Source: Serratia symbiotica str. 'Cinara cedri' (GTDB lineage Bacteria; Pseudomonadota; Gammaproteobacteria; Enterobacterales; Enterobacteriaceae). Taken from it: a DNA stretch of 64,000 nucleotides. The stretch is taken from positions 1,178,001-1,242,000 of the forward strand of contig CP002295.1 in the NCBI GenBank assembly GCA_000238975.1, given 5' to 3'. This document shows positions 1 through 12,275 of the stretch, one piece after another. Position 1 is the first letter of the stretch. Every line of letters begins with the position of its first letter. The translations under genes were made by a program, and so were the position numbers. The notes below the pieces were generated by a model. It did not search any database. It was not told the origin of the DNA and saw nothing but the letters and a program-made list of their open reading frames with translations.

Positions 1-3000
1 ATAATTATTAAACTACTTCTATAAGTGAACTTATTACTTCAAAATAATATTGCTATTATTAACATATAGCATTATTGTACCTAGTACACTAGGTAGTATT
101 TTCTTAGTATCCGCCTATAACTTACGATCTTAGCCAGTACAAAATCGGCGTATACGTACTATTTTTAAAAAATAAATTTACATAATACACATAACCAATA
201 ATAAGGAATTAATTAAAAAACTAAGTTATTGCTTAGGATCTTATTTCTATAACTATATGCATGTTTATACGCTTGACCTCAAAATATTGTGTGTTACTAT
301 ATCATTAATAACTTACAACAATAGATTAAGTGATAACAATAAATTTTATCTCTAGCATACTTTAACCTTAATGCTATCAAAATTAGTGGCAATGTTCAAT
401 ATATTTTCTGTATTAATCTATATTAATAAAATATAGTTAAACGTCTTTTGTCTTGATTATTAAATACTATTAGGCTAGTTAGAATTTTAATAAATTAAAT
501 ATTAGATAACGATAGTTATCGTATTTCATAATCATAACCTAATGCAGTAATCGCCATTAAAAACTTGCTATATAGGATAAGTATCCTAAATAACTACTAT
601 TGATATTACATATTGTTACTATTTAATAAACGTCATCTTTACTAATTGATAAAGATAATTTATTCACTGCACTGTTATATGCTCCTAACGAGTTAATGCA
701 CGTATTCTAATCATACTAACTTAATTATCAAAACTTAATGTGTTAATAAAATTATGCTTCTATTTTACCCAGAAATTACTTCAATTATTTCATTACGAAA
801 TATACCTAGAATATATCTATTATCATTATCTTAACAATAATGTTAAACTTCCTGGTATAAGTAATAACAAATTATTACCTAACATAGTCCTAATCAAACT
901 ATAAGCTCTATAACAATAGTTAATAATCTACTGCCATTAACATGTATACAGTGATACTAAAATAAACTATTTATAATCTAAAAAACTCAAGGACTGTCAT
1001 TTAAAAATAGGGTTGAGCGGTAATTTAATAAGCATACTATAATCTATTATAAAATATAAATCTCTGCTAATTATAGCTTAACCTCTATATTATGTTAATA
1101 ATTAGTGATAATCCTTGTCTCCAATTAACCATCAGTGCTCCAATAAATAATAGTGAATTTAATCATATCTCTATCATGTCTATTACAAGAGTAATATCAA
1201 CCTGTACTATAATCACTATATAAAATCTAATAATATTATTATTGGTTGAGTAAAACATAACTTATAATTATTACACGTTAATGAAAGAATATTTAATCTA
1301 ATACACCTACGACATGATAATATTAATCTCACTTAGTAACCTAATAATTATATTTATAAATATATTCGTCCCCTTTATATTTTATACTAATAACATAAAA
1401 GATTAAGCAACAATGTTCATTCCTTACCCAGCATCCAATACAATTAAAACATAACAAAAATAATCCTGCGGCTAAAAATGCATAATCATTCATATATTTA
1501 TATATATTATAAATCAATTATTTATATATATGATTAATCAATTAATTATATATAATTTTTAAAGAGATAATGCAGTGCCTAAAAATAGATAGAAAATTAG
1601 AATACTTTATTTTATCATACCTAAAATAAAATAATTCCCAAAAATAAATAAAAGATCAACCTTATTTTATAAGGCTTAGTAAATATTTATCATAGTATTA
1701 TAAATAAATAGCTTACACTCAATAAGCTATTTATCTTACTATTTTGTTACTAAATAACCTCAACCTTAATCACAGTAGAACTTGGCTTATATACACTATA
1801 AATAATTCTAACATTGTATTAATGTTTAGTTTTTTCTAAGATTATTATAATCACTAAGATCCTTTAGTATACAGAAACTATTGGAATAAACCTACTACAC
1901 GATCTATTATCGTAGACGATATAATAAGCGATTAGCAATTTTATATAAAAACTAAGCTAATATAGTATAACAGCTTTCTTGATACGAAAATCTACCCAAA
2001 AATAAGCTGTTAATCTATATAAGATAGTTAATAAGATGTTATGCATAATATATCTATTTAGAAAAAATCAATTACCATACTGATGAGTACATCATGAGTA
2101 AATAAATATATCTAATTAAAAACCTTAAATGTATAATTAAAATTAAATAGAAGCAATAGTAATAATTAATAATATAGTAAATATATTAATGTAGTAAGCA
2201 TTTTAATGGTATATCATATATAAATCACAATTAGGATATCCTATCTACACAATCTTTAAGAAGCAAATATATTAAATAACATATTTCTACACATTATATC
2301 TACTGAAACTATTAAATCCTAAAGAAATAAAATAGCAATATATTATATACTACATCCTACAAATAATAATAAAGACTGATACTAAAATATATAAAATAAC
2401 CGCAATAGCAAGTAACTTAATTAGCTAAAAATAAATGGAATGATCAGCACTATAAATATCTAATCTATTTAACAACATTTTTATGCCATTATTTTACCTG
2501 TGCTGGACGCAATAAGAATAAGCACGAGAATATATTATTTAATACTTACATGCCCAGCAAAAACTTGATTAAGATACAACGCAAAATCATAATACTGAAA
2601 GACACTGAATATATTTAATCAAATGCATTAACTAACAACTGTCAGTCTAAATAATTTATACTCTAGTTATTAACACTATATGCTACTTATTTTTTATCTA
2701 CAAGATGCCTTTGTCCATAAATTAAACCCTTTTATCACATGATAATGTGAGCAGATCTATAGTACAAAATATACTATGTAGAAAAATATTTATATCCCTT
2801 ACAGTAATATGTATAATTATACGATATCAAACTATTACCAAATATGGCACGAACTTTATGATCATAATAAATAATAAAACTCTTTTTACAGAGATCAATA
2901 CATTAAATAAGCAAAAAATACATTAGATACAAAACAACTGTTTAGTAATGCCTTTGGCTTAATATATATCTTAAGCACACGTTCTCTGTTCCTTGCTATC

Positions 3001-5220
3001 CTATATTTATAGTACTAATGGTCGTAAAAATCATAGATTACAATAAATAAGCGCATCATGTTACTTACATTACATACCTAAGTTAATAATTTAAAGTAAA
3101 TAATTGCTATAATCTGATTAAATCAAAGCGCGTTATCAGCAGCTAAGCAACAAAATTATACTTAGACAATTACTGCATTATAACTAATATCAAGCAACAA
3201 AAAACATTAGATATCCTCACATAAAAGTTATGTATATAGTTTTCTATTTTTAAATCTAAAACCCCCAACAAAGTAACTAAATCAACCCTCTCCATTTTTG
3301 CTGATCACCCTATTTTACTAAAAAGTAAAAAATCTACTTAAGCAAGTAACAAACAACTTACCATACATAGATAACCTACGCAAAATGTTATGGTTAGACT
3401 GCCTAGGATATAGTAACCATCAAGTTATATCATTACTGTAGGTAAGATATATTAGTTATCACATTATATTTAAAATATATACAAATACCCTACTATAGAT
3501 CAAATAATCATCCAGACAAACTATAATTACGTAATAGTCTTATGCTATTTATAATATATCTGTATTTAACACTATTGAAATAGTATTACTTTGCTACTAA
3601 TTACTTTACTACTATAATGTCCAGTTAAATACTAAGGATATTAAGATTACATTATATATTAATAGGTATTTAAATACTTATTTATCATGTCATTGCTGCC
3701 ATACTTATAATAGGCTACACAATACTACATATTTCGTAATGACCCATTCATCACTAACCTTTACTCCAAAAATAAACGTATACTCACGCAATTAGCAAAG
3801 ATAGATAATCAAAGATTATACATATTAACAGCAAATAACTGAATTAATAATTAATACCATACCCGCATGACAGTATAAAACAAGAAACCTAGGAAAGTGT
3901 TCATGAAAAATATAAATATCGTATAACTAGAGTATCAATATATTAATTACTATGCAAAAATAATATTTATTTGAATAAAAAGTTACTAGGGGCACGCTAA
4001 TACGTTAATCAAGAATGCATTAGTTAGTATGAAGTACCACTGTAACAAAAAAACAAATACACTATACTATAGAAAAACTAAAATATTGATATACTAAGAT
4101 CTATGACTAAACGCAACATAAACTATACTCGTATTGTACTTGCGTCATAAATAATAAATATAAAATAGTTAAGTATGTGTAAGCACGAAAGGTAAGAAGT
4201 ATGTATATTAAAAAATACAGATGCAGTATTATTAAAAGTATTGCTAGTCTTACTAATTAAAAATGCTTGAAGAAATAATATAAAATATATTATTTCCATG
4301 GATAATATACATCAATCTATATGAGTAAATACATACCTAATGTGATACAATATCAAATATAAATTCACTACTTAATTTACAACTAGCACAATCACGCTAT
4401 CAGGCTATCACTCAGAGGAATAAACTACTGAATTAAATACAGACTACTATATCTACTAAGATGCATTTATTTTTAATTATCCACCTAATAAAGATAAATA
4501 AATTAAGCGCAGAAATAAATATAACTTCAATATCTTGGCGCTTAGATCACTACATTTAATATCTCTAATTAAATTACTTATTCACCCACAGTATATATAA
4601 ACCTAAAATATTAAATTAACCATCTAAAAATTATTATATAAATATAATATTGCTACGCTTAAAAATTAATAAACTTATTAATTAGTATAAGGATAACTGA
4701 TTAATCATACTATTTTACAAACACTAAAATAGTGTTACGTTAAATGTTGATAACTGTGATAAAGCTGCAAATGTGATAGCACAAATCACACTTTCTATAT
4801 ATCTATATAATTATTTAATGCAATATTAACCTATTAATATATTTGTATCAAAACCTGTAAAAGTGTGGTATTTTTATTAAAAAAGCTCATTAATTATTCC
4901 TAGATATAATACTAAACAATAGTAAACTTTCAGAAATATATCTATACTGAGCTAACTTATCTGATAATCCACTAAAGTTATATTTTACTTAATTAAAATA
5001 TTATACTTACAATTATCAACATCTCCAACGTCAAAATTATATTCTAAATTATTCACTATAAATATATCAATATATGATATATGAATAGTATAAACTGAGG
5101 CTCTCTTCAGGAATATTCTAATTTTTATTACAAAACTATATAATTTAATACTTAATAGTTATTGCATAACTATTCTTTCGAAATTACAATTCGAGATCAG
5201 TATTTATTCAATCCTTCTGT
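1..5220. other. Gene-free decayed DNA, nothing readable
   Basis: No open frame longer than a few dozen codons and no recognisable protein fragment was found on either strand. The DNA is very AT-rich with dense stops in all frames. By analogy with the E. coli order beyond artP (ybjP, ybjQ, amiD, ltaE, poxB and neighbours, read in inverted orientation), this stretch could be their remains, but no fragment was matched. Confidence 0.6.
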
Positions 5221-5963
5221 ATGAGCATTTAACCTAATACCATCTACTATTATTATAGCATACACCAAGTACTGTTTAATATTACATTAAATTTAGCATT
5301 ACATTAAATGGCTCAATAGGGGATGCTAGCGCTTCTAAGTCTAAATGACATAAGAAAAGTTCATTATTACGAATATTAAACTTACTAGAAATACCATATT
5401 CTGGTCAATTACTAATCACTAGCAATCAATTTGATTTTATATAAATTCCAAGCGAATAATTAATTGATCCATTACGCCAAAATATTAGCATGCTATTTCA
5501 GCAATTATAATCTATGTCCTAACCTTACAGTGACACACAACTTAATTAAAGCGCTATGTTGAGCGCCATAATCAACTACGGCTCAAATAGTAAAACATGC
5601 AGATAAACTATTTTAATATCCTTAACTAACCAATTTCTCTGATCATTTTCTACTTTCATGATCTAAGGTTAATAACAACATATAGCAATTGTTAGGGATG
5701 TAATGAAGAAACCACAAGTACTGATATTTAATAAGCTAGTAGCAGAGTTAGATCCAGAGATTACTACCCAGATTGTGAATATTACTTAGAAACTGGCTAA
5801 TACCGGCATTAATTAGGTCATAATCACTCATAAAATAAATAGTGGCCCGTAAAACTACTGATGATGTAGTATATATAGAGAATGGTAAACTAATTTAGTA
5901 CAAAGACAATTATCACTTAATAAAACCACACACTACTCAGTTTTTCAATTTTTATCACATTAA
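5221..5963 (+). pseudogene. artP: Dead arginine ABC transporter ATPase (artP fossil)
   Basis: Translating through stops and at least one frameshift recovers almost the whole of E. coli ArtP in order. The start ATG-AGC-ATT reads MSI, followed by a TAA. Then come fragments like IHQVLFNITLN (ArtP AHQALFDITLD), KSSLLRILNLLEIPYSG (Walker A end and following helix), DPLRQNISMLFQQ (Q-loop), NLTVTHNLIKAL, and QVLIFNKLVAELDPEITTQIV, which matches the Walker B/D-loop region with the DEPT motif destroyed. It ends LSH followed by TAA, as ArtP does. The 743-bp span is within about 15 bp of the E. coli gene, so decay has been by point changes and tiny indels. It begins a dead artPIQM operon. Confidence 0.93.
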
Positions 5964-5990
5964 TGATTTAATTAACTGTATTTAAGAATT

Positions 5991-6721
5991 GTGTTATTAA
6001 ATAATGTTACATAACTATTATACGAGTAGGTATCAATATGTCTGTATCCTCAATTAATACTATTCGCTTTGAAACTGAAACATCTTATCCTCCACTTACA
6101 TGTATTGAAACTAATAATAAAATATAAAGTTTGATATCAATACAATCAACACCCTTTATCAAAAGATAAACGCAAAATACACCTTGACTAACTAGGGGTT
6201 TAATAGTTTAACACCAAACCTAAAATTTAAGCAATATGACGCAATTATATCTAATTTAGATATTACACTAGAACATGAGAAGCAAGTACTTTTCACGTAG
6301 ATACACTAAATCACTTGGCACTATTTATCTCTTTAAGAGATAGCTTGTTTAATCACAATTAATTACCAGACAAAAATGACGCAAAAAATGGCACTACTTA
6401 CCAAAAATATTTAGCCAACATACATCCTAAAGTAATTACTACACCCTATAACAGCTATCAAAGCGTTATGCTTAATTTTAAAAACAGTAGGATGACGTAA
6501 TGTTCAGTAATTAGCAATAGCTAATTAAAGTGGCTGAATTAAAATGCATAACTAGTAATAACAGTGCACGAAGTAACTGATAAAAAAAATATTTTGGAGC
6601 CAGTCTAAATACTGCACTAAGTTAAAACAATACTAAGTTATAAAACTATTTAAATGTCGCCTTAGATAAAATTAAACAAAATAATAACTATACATCGTCT
6701 ATAAAAATGGTATCAGAGTAA
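5991..6721 (+). pseudogene. artI: Dead periplasmic arginine-binding protein (artI fossil)
   Basis: The start of the mature protein is readable as TIRFETETSYPPL (ArtI TIRFATEASYPPF). Further on, LKFKQYDAIISNLDIT and EHEKQVLFT match ArtI LKFRRVEAVMAGMDITPEREKQVLFT. Near the end, a decayed YFG motif and IKMVSE-stop match the C-terminal NKWFQK-stop. The signal peptide region is scrambled, so the start is approximate. KQVLFT favours ArtI over its paralogue ArtJ (KQVSFT). The gene lies between artP and artQ as in E. coli and cannot make a protein because of many stops. Confidence 0.92.
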
Positions 6722-6730
6722 TATACAGCT

Positions 6731-7464
6731 ATGAATAATACTTAATCCCTAGAAAATGTTACGACTATTACCCTCTTCCGTGCTATTGCATCCTAAGTTC
6801 TGGACTTATCCTTACGATACTATTTACGATATAGTAATTTACTAGATGTAAAATAGTCAGTGAGTTTAGTTAGTTAGTGGGTTTAGTGTGATTTTAATTA
6901 CATTAGTACATAATTTGCCAAAAATACTAATCATGTTGTTTATCTATTTTGCTCTCTCGCAGCTACTATTCATATTATTGAATAATTTTATTATTAATTT
7001 AGGTACATGCCAATTATCAATTAAGCAAATGATTCATCGCATTGAAATAAATACATTACTATATGGTTTCATTGAATTATCTATACTATATTCAGCTTAC
7101 GGTCTCACGAATATTAAGAGATTCAATCAAATCTGTGCCGCATAGATAGTGAAAATCTGGATATATATTAGATATTGGTAAAATCGCAGTATTTTTTTAT
7201 TTAATTATGCTACAAATATAACGCCAGGTAATACTTTCACTCGGTAATTAATAGTTAATACTACTAAAATATATTGCATTAATTGATGTAATCGGTGTAA
7301 GCAATTTAATCTTACAAACTAAAATCATTGTAGTGCGTACTGAAAAATATTTCACCTGGTATGTGATTGTGGCAGCTATCCACCTATTAGTCACTCTACT
7401 TAACTAGTATATTATTCAATATATTAAGATATATACTACGCATTTTAAGTACGAGACAACCTAA
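6731..7464 (+). pseudogene. artQ: Dead arginine transporter permease (artQ fossil)
   Basis: The start ATG-AAT-AAT reads MNN (ArtQ MNE) and soon meets TAA. The stretch 6888-7145 is a surviving 85-codon open piece containing NLPKILIMLFIYFALSQLL and ending near YSAYGLTNIKR, which matches ArtQ GLPEILVVLFIYFGSSQLL and YAAYASQTLRG. Later VSNLILQTK and FTWYVIVAAIHLLVTLL match the last transmembrane helices. The stop TAA at 7462-7464 overlaps the artM ATG, preserving the tight coupling of the operon. The length is within about 20 bp of the E. coli gene. The open piece is an accident of decay and not a small gene. Confidence 0.93.
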
Positions 7465-8134
7465 TGTCACAATACTTAGTATATGTTATTAAAGATCTAA
7501 ACATCAGCTTAATGCTAACTATTGTGACACTGATATTATCACTAATGCTTTCATTAATGTTAATATTAACCTTAATACTAAAAACACCACCTTTTACTAA
7601 ACTAGTAATGAAAGTCCACATAACATTATTTACTAGTACGCAATTACTGATACAGATTTTTTTAATATGCTATAACCTAGGACAGTTATCATCAATCCAT
7701 ATATGTCCTTGGCTATGGCGCTTACTATACCAGCCAGGGCTATGTGCCATAACTACATTAATATTAAGCAGTAAACCCTATACCAGCTAATGACTATATA
7801 ATACAGTACAAATAACTCCTACCAGTTAGTGAAAATAATGTAAAACATTGGATTTGTCACGATCATAAACACTACATGGTTTATTACTTTGCGCTTATAA
7901 ATATGCGCCATCTTCCTGATCTAGTGAAATTATCATTGCACTTAAAAGCACTTCTCCAGCTCCTACTATTACATTAATGAAATAATGAATTACAGTAAAT
8001 GTATATATAGTAACGCCTGTGATATGAAAGTATTTACTGCTGCTTATCTAAGCTAGCTATACATTAATAGTGTGTGAACATTATTAATGAGCTGGATTAA
8101 GTGCTATATGTTAATATTTAAATATCATAGCTAG
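7464..8134 (+). pseudogene. artM: Dead arginine transporter permease (artM fossil)
   Basis: The first 108 codons (7464-7790) are still open and read as the ArtM N-terminal half: LNISLMLTIVTLILSLMLSL, ITLFTSTQLLIQIFLICY (ArtM ITLFTGTPLLVQIFLIYY) and WLCAL-like LCAITTLIL. After the stop at 7788-7790 the rest continues, frameshifted: IIIALKSTSPAPTITLM matches ArtM VVLVFKSTSLAYTITLM, and MSWIKCYMLIFKY-stop matches MRLIERKALAFER at the end. The 671-bp length is within 2 bp of the E. coli gene. Because the front half is open, it could be mis-annotated as a short membrane protein. Confidence 0.93.
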
Positions 8135-9258
8135 CTAATATAAAATAAGATTACTTTATTATTTATTACGTAACTATACATTTATTGCATACTACTATAT
8201 GAAGTAGTATAATTATCGACAAAATATATTAATTTAAATTAAAATCATAATGTTTAAAATCACAACATTAAACTTTTAAGCATAAATACAATACATACAA
8301 AACTTTTATTAACTGCTAATCTCCCCTCTTAGTTAGCATATAATCAATATGTATCTACACTGCCGATTCACTGTTGTCTACCTTTGACCCCAATAGCTTT
8401 ACATCAGCAGAACACTAGTACGTATTAATATATATTTAATTAATGTGCTATATAAATATAGTAGTTTTATGTATCTTTCATCATAATGTATTAAATAAAT
8501 ATCCTGACCAGGATACCAAGGTTAGTATACTGCAGTTTAAAAATACGAGACATTTATTTCTTAAATAATAATGATACTGAAGAAAAATACTTTATCCTTC
8601 TACGCTAAAGTGCATAAAAATAAATTTAACTAACTAGTGACTTTAACAAATAAAAACCTCATTATAAGCAATATCAATAACCATGATAACTATGATGACT
8701 CATATAATTATATATGTATCTATTAATAACCTATGTATAAAATATTTATATATTACTATCGCAATAAAACTTAAATACTTGAAGCTAGTTAAATAACTCA
8801 GTCATCTTAATGCATAAGATTATAAGTCTTTTACTCAAAAAATTTGGTAAAAGATAAATATCTTAATATAATTAATAATATATAAAATATTTAAATCTAT
8901 ATATTAACACTATATTACAAAACAAATATTAACATACCATAATGAAGTAAATAATATTCTACTCAATACTTATTGAGCACTAGTCATGACGACAATAATA
9001 TATGTATAATATTGAATTCTAAGGTAGATATTATAATCCTTATAAGGAAGTTAGCATTATTTAATGAAAGCCATATCGTATTAATATGATATGGGTTAAA
9101 GTATTTATAAAATTATGAATAATAATTAATGAAAACAATAAAAATTAATAAAGGATATAATCTACTGATTAAGCGTAATTTGTAATTAAAACTGGACCTA
9201 GTTAATAACAACTTGTATATGGTCAGAAATAAATAAAAAAAGAATTATACATTAAGAA
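8135..9258. other. Gene-free spacer between artM and ybjN
   Basis: No coding fragment was recognised on either strand. In E. coli this interval holds artJ, rlmC, ybjO and potIHGF (over 6 kb). Only 1.1 kb remains, so here, unlike in the art operon, large deletions must have happened if the ancestor had that order. Confidence 0.55.
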
Positions 9259-9738
9259 TTAATGCAATACTGGTTGACACTCGATGCTAGAAGAGTTTTC
9301 TTCTTCATCGTCGATAAACAATAGATCATTAGCTCGCGCTTCGAGAATTACAAGTGAAATCTGCTCTTCACTTTGTTGCATAAAATGAGTAAACTGTTTT
9401 AATGTCACTCCTACAGCTATACTAAGTGACTGACAAACAATTAGTTTCGGCAGATTATCATCCTGAATATCAACAAATGCTTTTATGGTTAATGAGCTAG
9501 CGTTAATCAGACTTAGATCAGCAACTAATGGTATCAGCGCAGTCGGTTTTACCTCAGCCAATACTGAAAATAAAATTACATTATCCACTAAATCAACTTT
9601 AGCATCGCATACACCTGCAAAGCTCTGCATATGTGGCAAGTGCAGCACTGGGCAAGCATTGCACTCAAAAAAAGAAATACCTGATTGATCTAGCCAATGT
9701 CGCAATAGCGACAAATCAGGAACAATGAGTGAATCCAT
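9259..9738 (-). CDS. ybjN: YbjN family protein
   Basis: This 159-residue protein matches E. coli YbjN (158 residues) along its whole length. Conserved blocks include SFFECNACPVLHLPHMQSF (residues ~22-40), the DAKVDLVDNVILFS segment, DDNLPKLIVCQSL and QSEEQIS. The family has a secretion-chaperone-like fold. In E. coli it is linked to stress tolerance and to control of motility and exopolysaccharide, with no known enzymatic activity. The C-terminus is acidic (DDEEE near residues 141-145), as in relatives. The ATG at 9738 is preceded by GAGG about 9 bases upstream, supporting this start. Its keeping while its neighbours decay argues for a needed role. Confidence 0.95.
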   Translation of the reverse strand: MDSLIVPDLSLLRHWLDQSGISFFECNACPVLHLPHMQSFAGVCDAKVDLVDNVILFSVLAEVKPTALIPLVADLSLINASSLTIKAFVDIQDDNLPKLIVCQSLSIAVGVTLKQFTHFMQQSEEQISLVILEARANDLLFIDDEEENSSSIECQPVLH

Positions 9739-9815
9739 AAAACTTGCCTCACAATATTTAAAGCACGAAAAAGCGCATAGCCTGCAAAATATTCAGCCAA
9801 TTCGCCAAGCTTAAT
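9739..9815 (-). promoter_or_regulatory. Conserved-looking leader of ybjN
   Basis: The roughly 75 bases upstream of ybjN are visibly less AT-rich than the surrounding spacer and, read on the minus strand, have a stop-free frame (KLGELAEYF...). This may be the preserved promoter and leader of ybjN, or the last remnant of an upstream gene end. No clear -35/-10 pair could be fixed. Confidence 0.3.
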
Positions 9816-9849
9816 ACTACCTAATTATTAATTAAAGCAATAATTCTTT

Positions 9850-10830
9850 AAAATATTAAAATAGAGAATAGCACTAACATATCCCGCTTACCATCTCCAT
9901 GGTAAAACTTACTTACTATATTAATTCGATAATAATATATATTGGATTATTGGATTATTGGATTATTGGATTATTGGATTATTGGATTATTGGATTATTG
10001 GATTATTGTATTATGTAGTAATTATACATATTTTGCTTTATAATCCATTGAATCATAAATGATCATTAGGTATTAAAATTACTATTAAATACTAACAATC
10101 CAACAAAACTAGTAAATACCTTAATGCATAGAGCATGAAGTGGATTGCTAGAAAATTAATAAAAATTTATGTAATGGTGCAAGGACAATCCTATACCTAT
10201 TTTATACCTATAATCTCATTACTATAACAAAAAATATCGCATAATCTTTCACCACAAATGTTCTCTCTAGCAACTACTTAAACGTAAACATCTAATTGAC
10301 AAAATATTCCTAAAGTTTCACTAATTCAATAGAAGTATTGAATACAATTAATACAAATGATGTACATATTAGATATTAATCTTAATCATCATTATATCAT
10401 TATATTAACAAATAAATAATTATTTATCAAATATAACATAAACAACAGTCATAAAAACAATAAGTTTTCTAAAAAACTCTGATTTTTATAGGTTTTCCTA
10501 TTTTACTGCATTTATTCTAAAACATAGCTACAAGACAAATAACTTCAACTTAATCATTATAAAAACTCTACATTTAACTATAAATTACATTATTTATTTT
10601 CTATATTATACTGTTTCCGTGCTATCGTTTGACACTAAATTAGTAACCCTAAGTACAAGATTAATGAGGCATAATTTTAAGCATTAATTACATTAATAAA
10701 TATTTCTAACTACTGATCGATAGCCAACCTAACACCTCTAAACCTCTTAGAGAGATTCTTATAATTAACAGGATGCTAGCTAATAGCTGTCGGAATAAAT
10801 CTTTATAAAATTTTACTTAATATATTTATA
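9850..10830 (-). pseudogene. rimK: Probable rimK fossil (ribosomal protein S6 modification enzyme)
   Basis: In E. coli rimK lies directly upstream of ybjN on the same strand. On the minus strand at about 10035-10067 the bases align, without large gaps, to the codons for RimK VMEVNASPGLEG, the conserved ATP-grasp C-terminal motif. Upstream there is a weaker match to MALDVAGVDIL. No longer protein fragment is readable. The outer limits are estimated from the E. coli gene length. The evidence is a short nucleotide-level resemblance in the expected place, so this is a tentative call. Confidence 0.38.
9944..10014. repeat. Tandem octamer repeat (GGATTATT)x8
   Basis: Eight perfect head-to-tail copies of GGATTATT run from 9944 to 10007, followed by a degenerate ninth (GTATTATG). 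The array lies inside the probable rimK fossil, so it probably arose by slippage in unconstrained DNA. It would be expected to vary in copy number. Confidence 0.97.
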
Positions 10831-12249
10831 TATATATTAATATAACTAATTAATATAGTTCCTAATACTATTGGGCCTGGGAGTTATCCATAAAGATAAC
10901 TAATATTTAAACAATATACGTATGTATTATCACTATACAGGCCGATTACAATACTACTATATACTATACTTCTGAATGCAGTAAAATTATTTATAATACT
11001 ATTATATTCATAATATATTATCCTGTAGTATTTTATTAAACTATTAGCATAGATGGCAAAACTTATATAATAGTTGAACTTATATTCAACTTATCTAATT
11101 GATTTAATTGTATCAACTAGTAATTACCTCTATCTGCAGTATAGAAGAAAACCTGCGATATAGAAGTAACACCTTAAATCATACTTTAGGTGATACTTAA
11201 AATCACCGCTTATCACGAAATTAAATAAAAAAACCTATAAATTAATTATCCATTACACTAAAAAATTAGAAAATCACCACCATATATAATAAAGTAAAAT
11301 ACTTAATATTTCTGTAAACTAATGATTATAAATTATATTATTATATAATGTTTACGTTATATAATAAATATTATCCTCATAAATAACCGCTACTCTAAAA
11401 GAGTATACTCTTTCATACATGTATATATAGTTAATCCATTATTTAATATTAACTATATAAAAAATATTATTATTTCCAATATATCTTTATTGCCTCCGTA
11501 TAATAACTCAACCAAATAACCTTTATGGTACTCATAAAAAAATAAATCCCTAATTGCACTAGATATCACTCAAAAAGATCATAGCACTAATGTGATATAA
11601 AAAATATATTTATATAAAAAATTCAACATAACTAACCTACCATTATAATAATTAAGTAACATCATTATAAACTTTATCAAAACAATTTGGAATAACAAAA
11701 TATTTATATTAAACTTTTATTATATTTTACAATCTTTGTGATAATCTAAATTAAGTACAGTAGATAAATCTTAGCATTAAATATTACTATACCTGCTCCT
11801 GAAGCATATAATACTTAAAATAAAATAAATTATTTATATAAACAAATAAATATTTTTGCTTAATAACCAAGATTATATACGTACAAATCGCATTAATGTA
11901 AATATATTAAGGTATGTAATATATATACAAATGTCTAATAATAATGCTTACCTATGTAGCTACTCTAATTTTAAATATATGATTATAACTATTAAATAAA
12001 CAGGTACTTTTGGTATTATTACCACATACACATTTAGCATATCGATACTAGAAAATATTTTTATTAACACATTTAATAGCCCATATTAAGTGACTTATAA
12101 CATTAATTTAATTTAAATAAAATTAATGTTTAATAATTTAGGGAGGTCACATATTAGTTTAGCTATATCAATAATAGTTATAGCACTAATTTATATTAAC
12201 CTTACGTTAGCTTAGCTAACTTATCAATTAATACTGATAATCCTATACT

Positions 12250-12275
12250 AAATAAATAAATAAATAAATAAATAA
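12250..12275. repeat. AAAT microsatellite
   Basis: Six perfect copies of AAAT plus a partial copy form a simple tetranucleotide tract in non-coding DNA. Confidence 0.95.

Noticed and set aside
6888-7145. 85-codon open frame as a possible small membrane protein
   Set aside because: It is the surviving middle of the artQ fossil.
9944-10014. Repeat array considered as a CRISPR
   Set aside because: The units are 8 bp, directly adjacent and without spacers.
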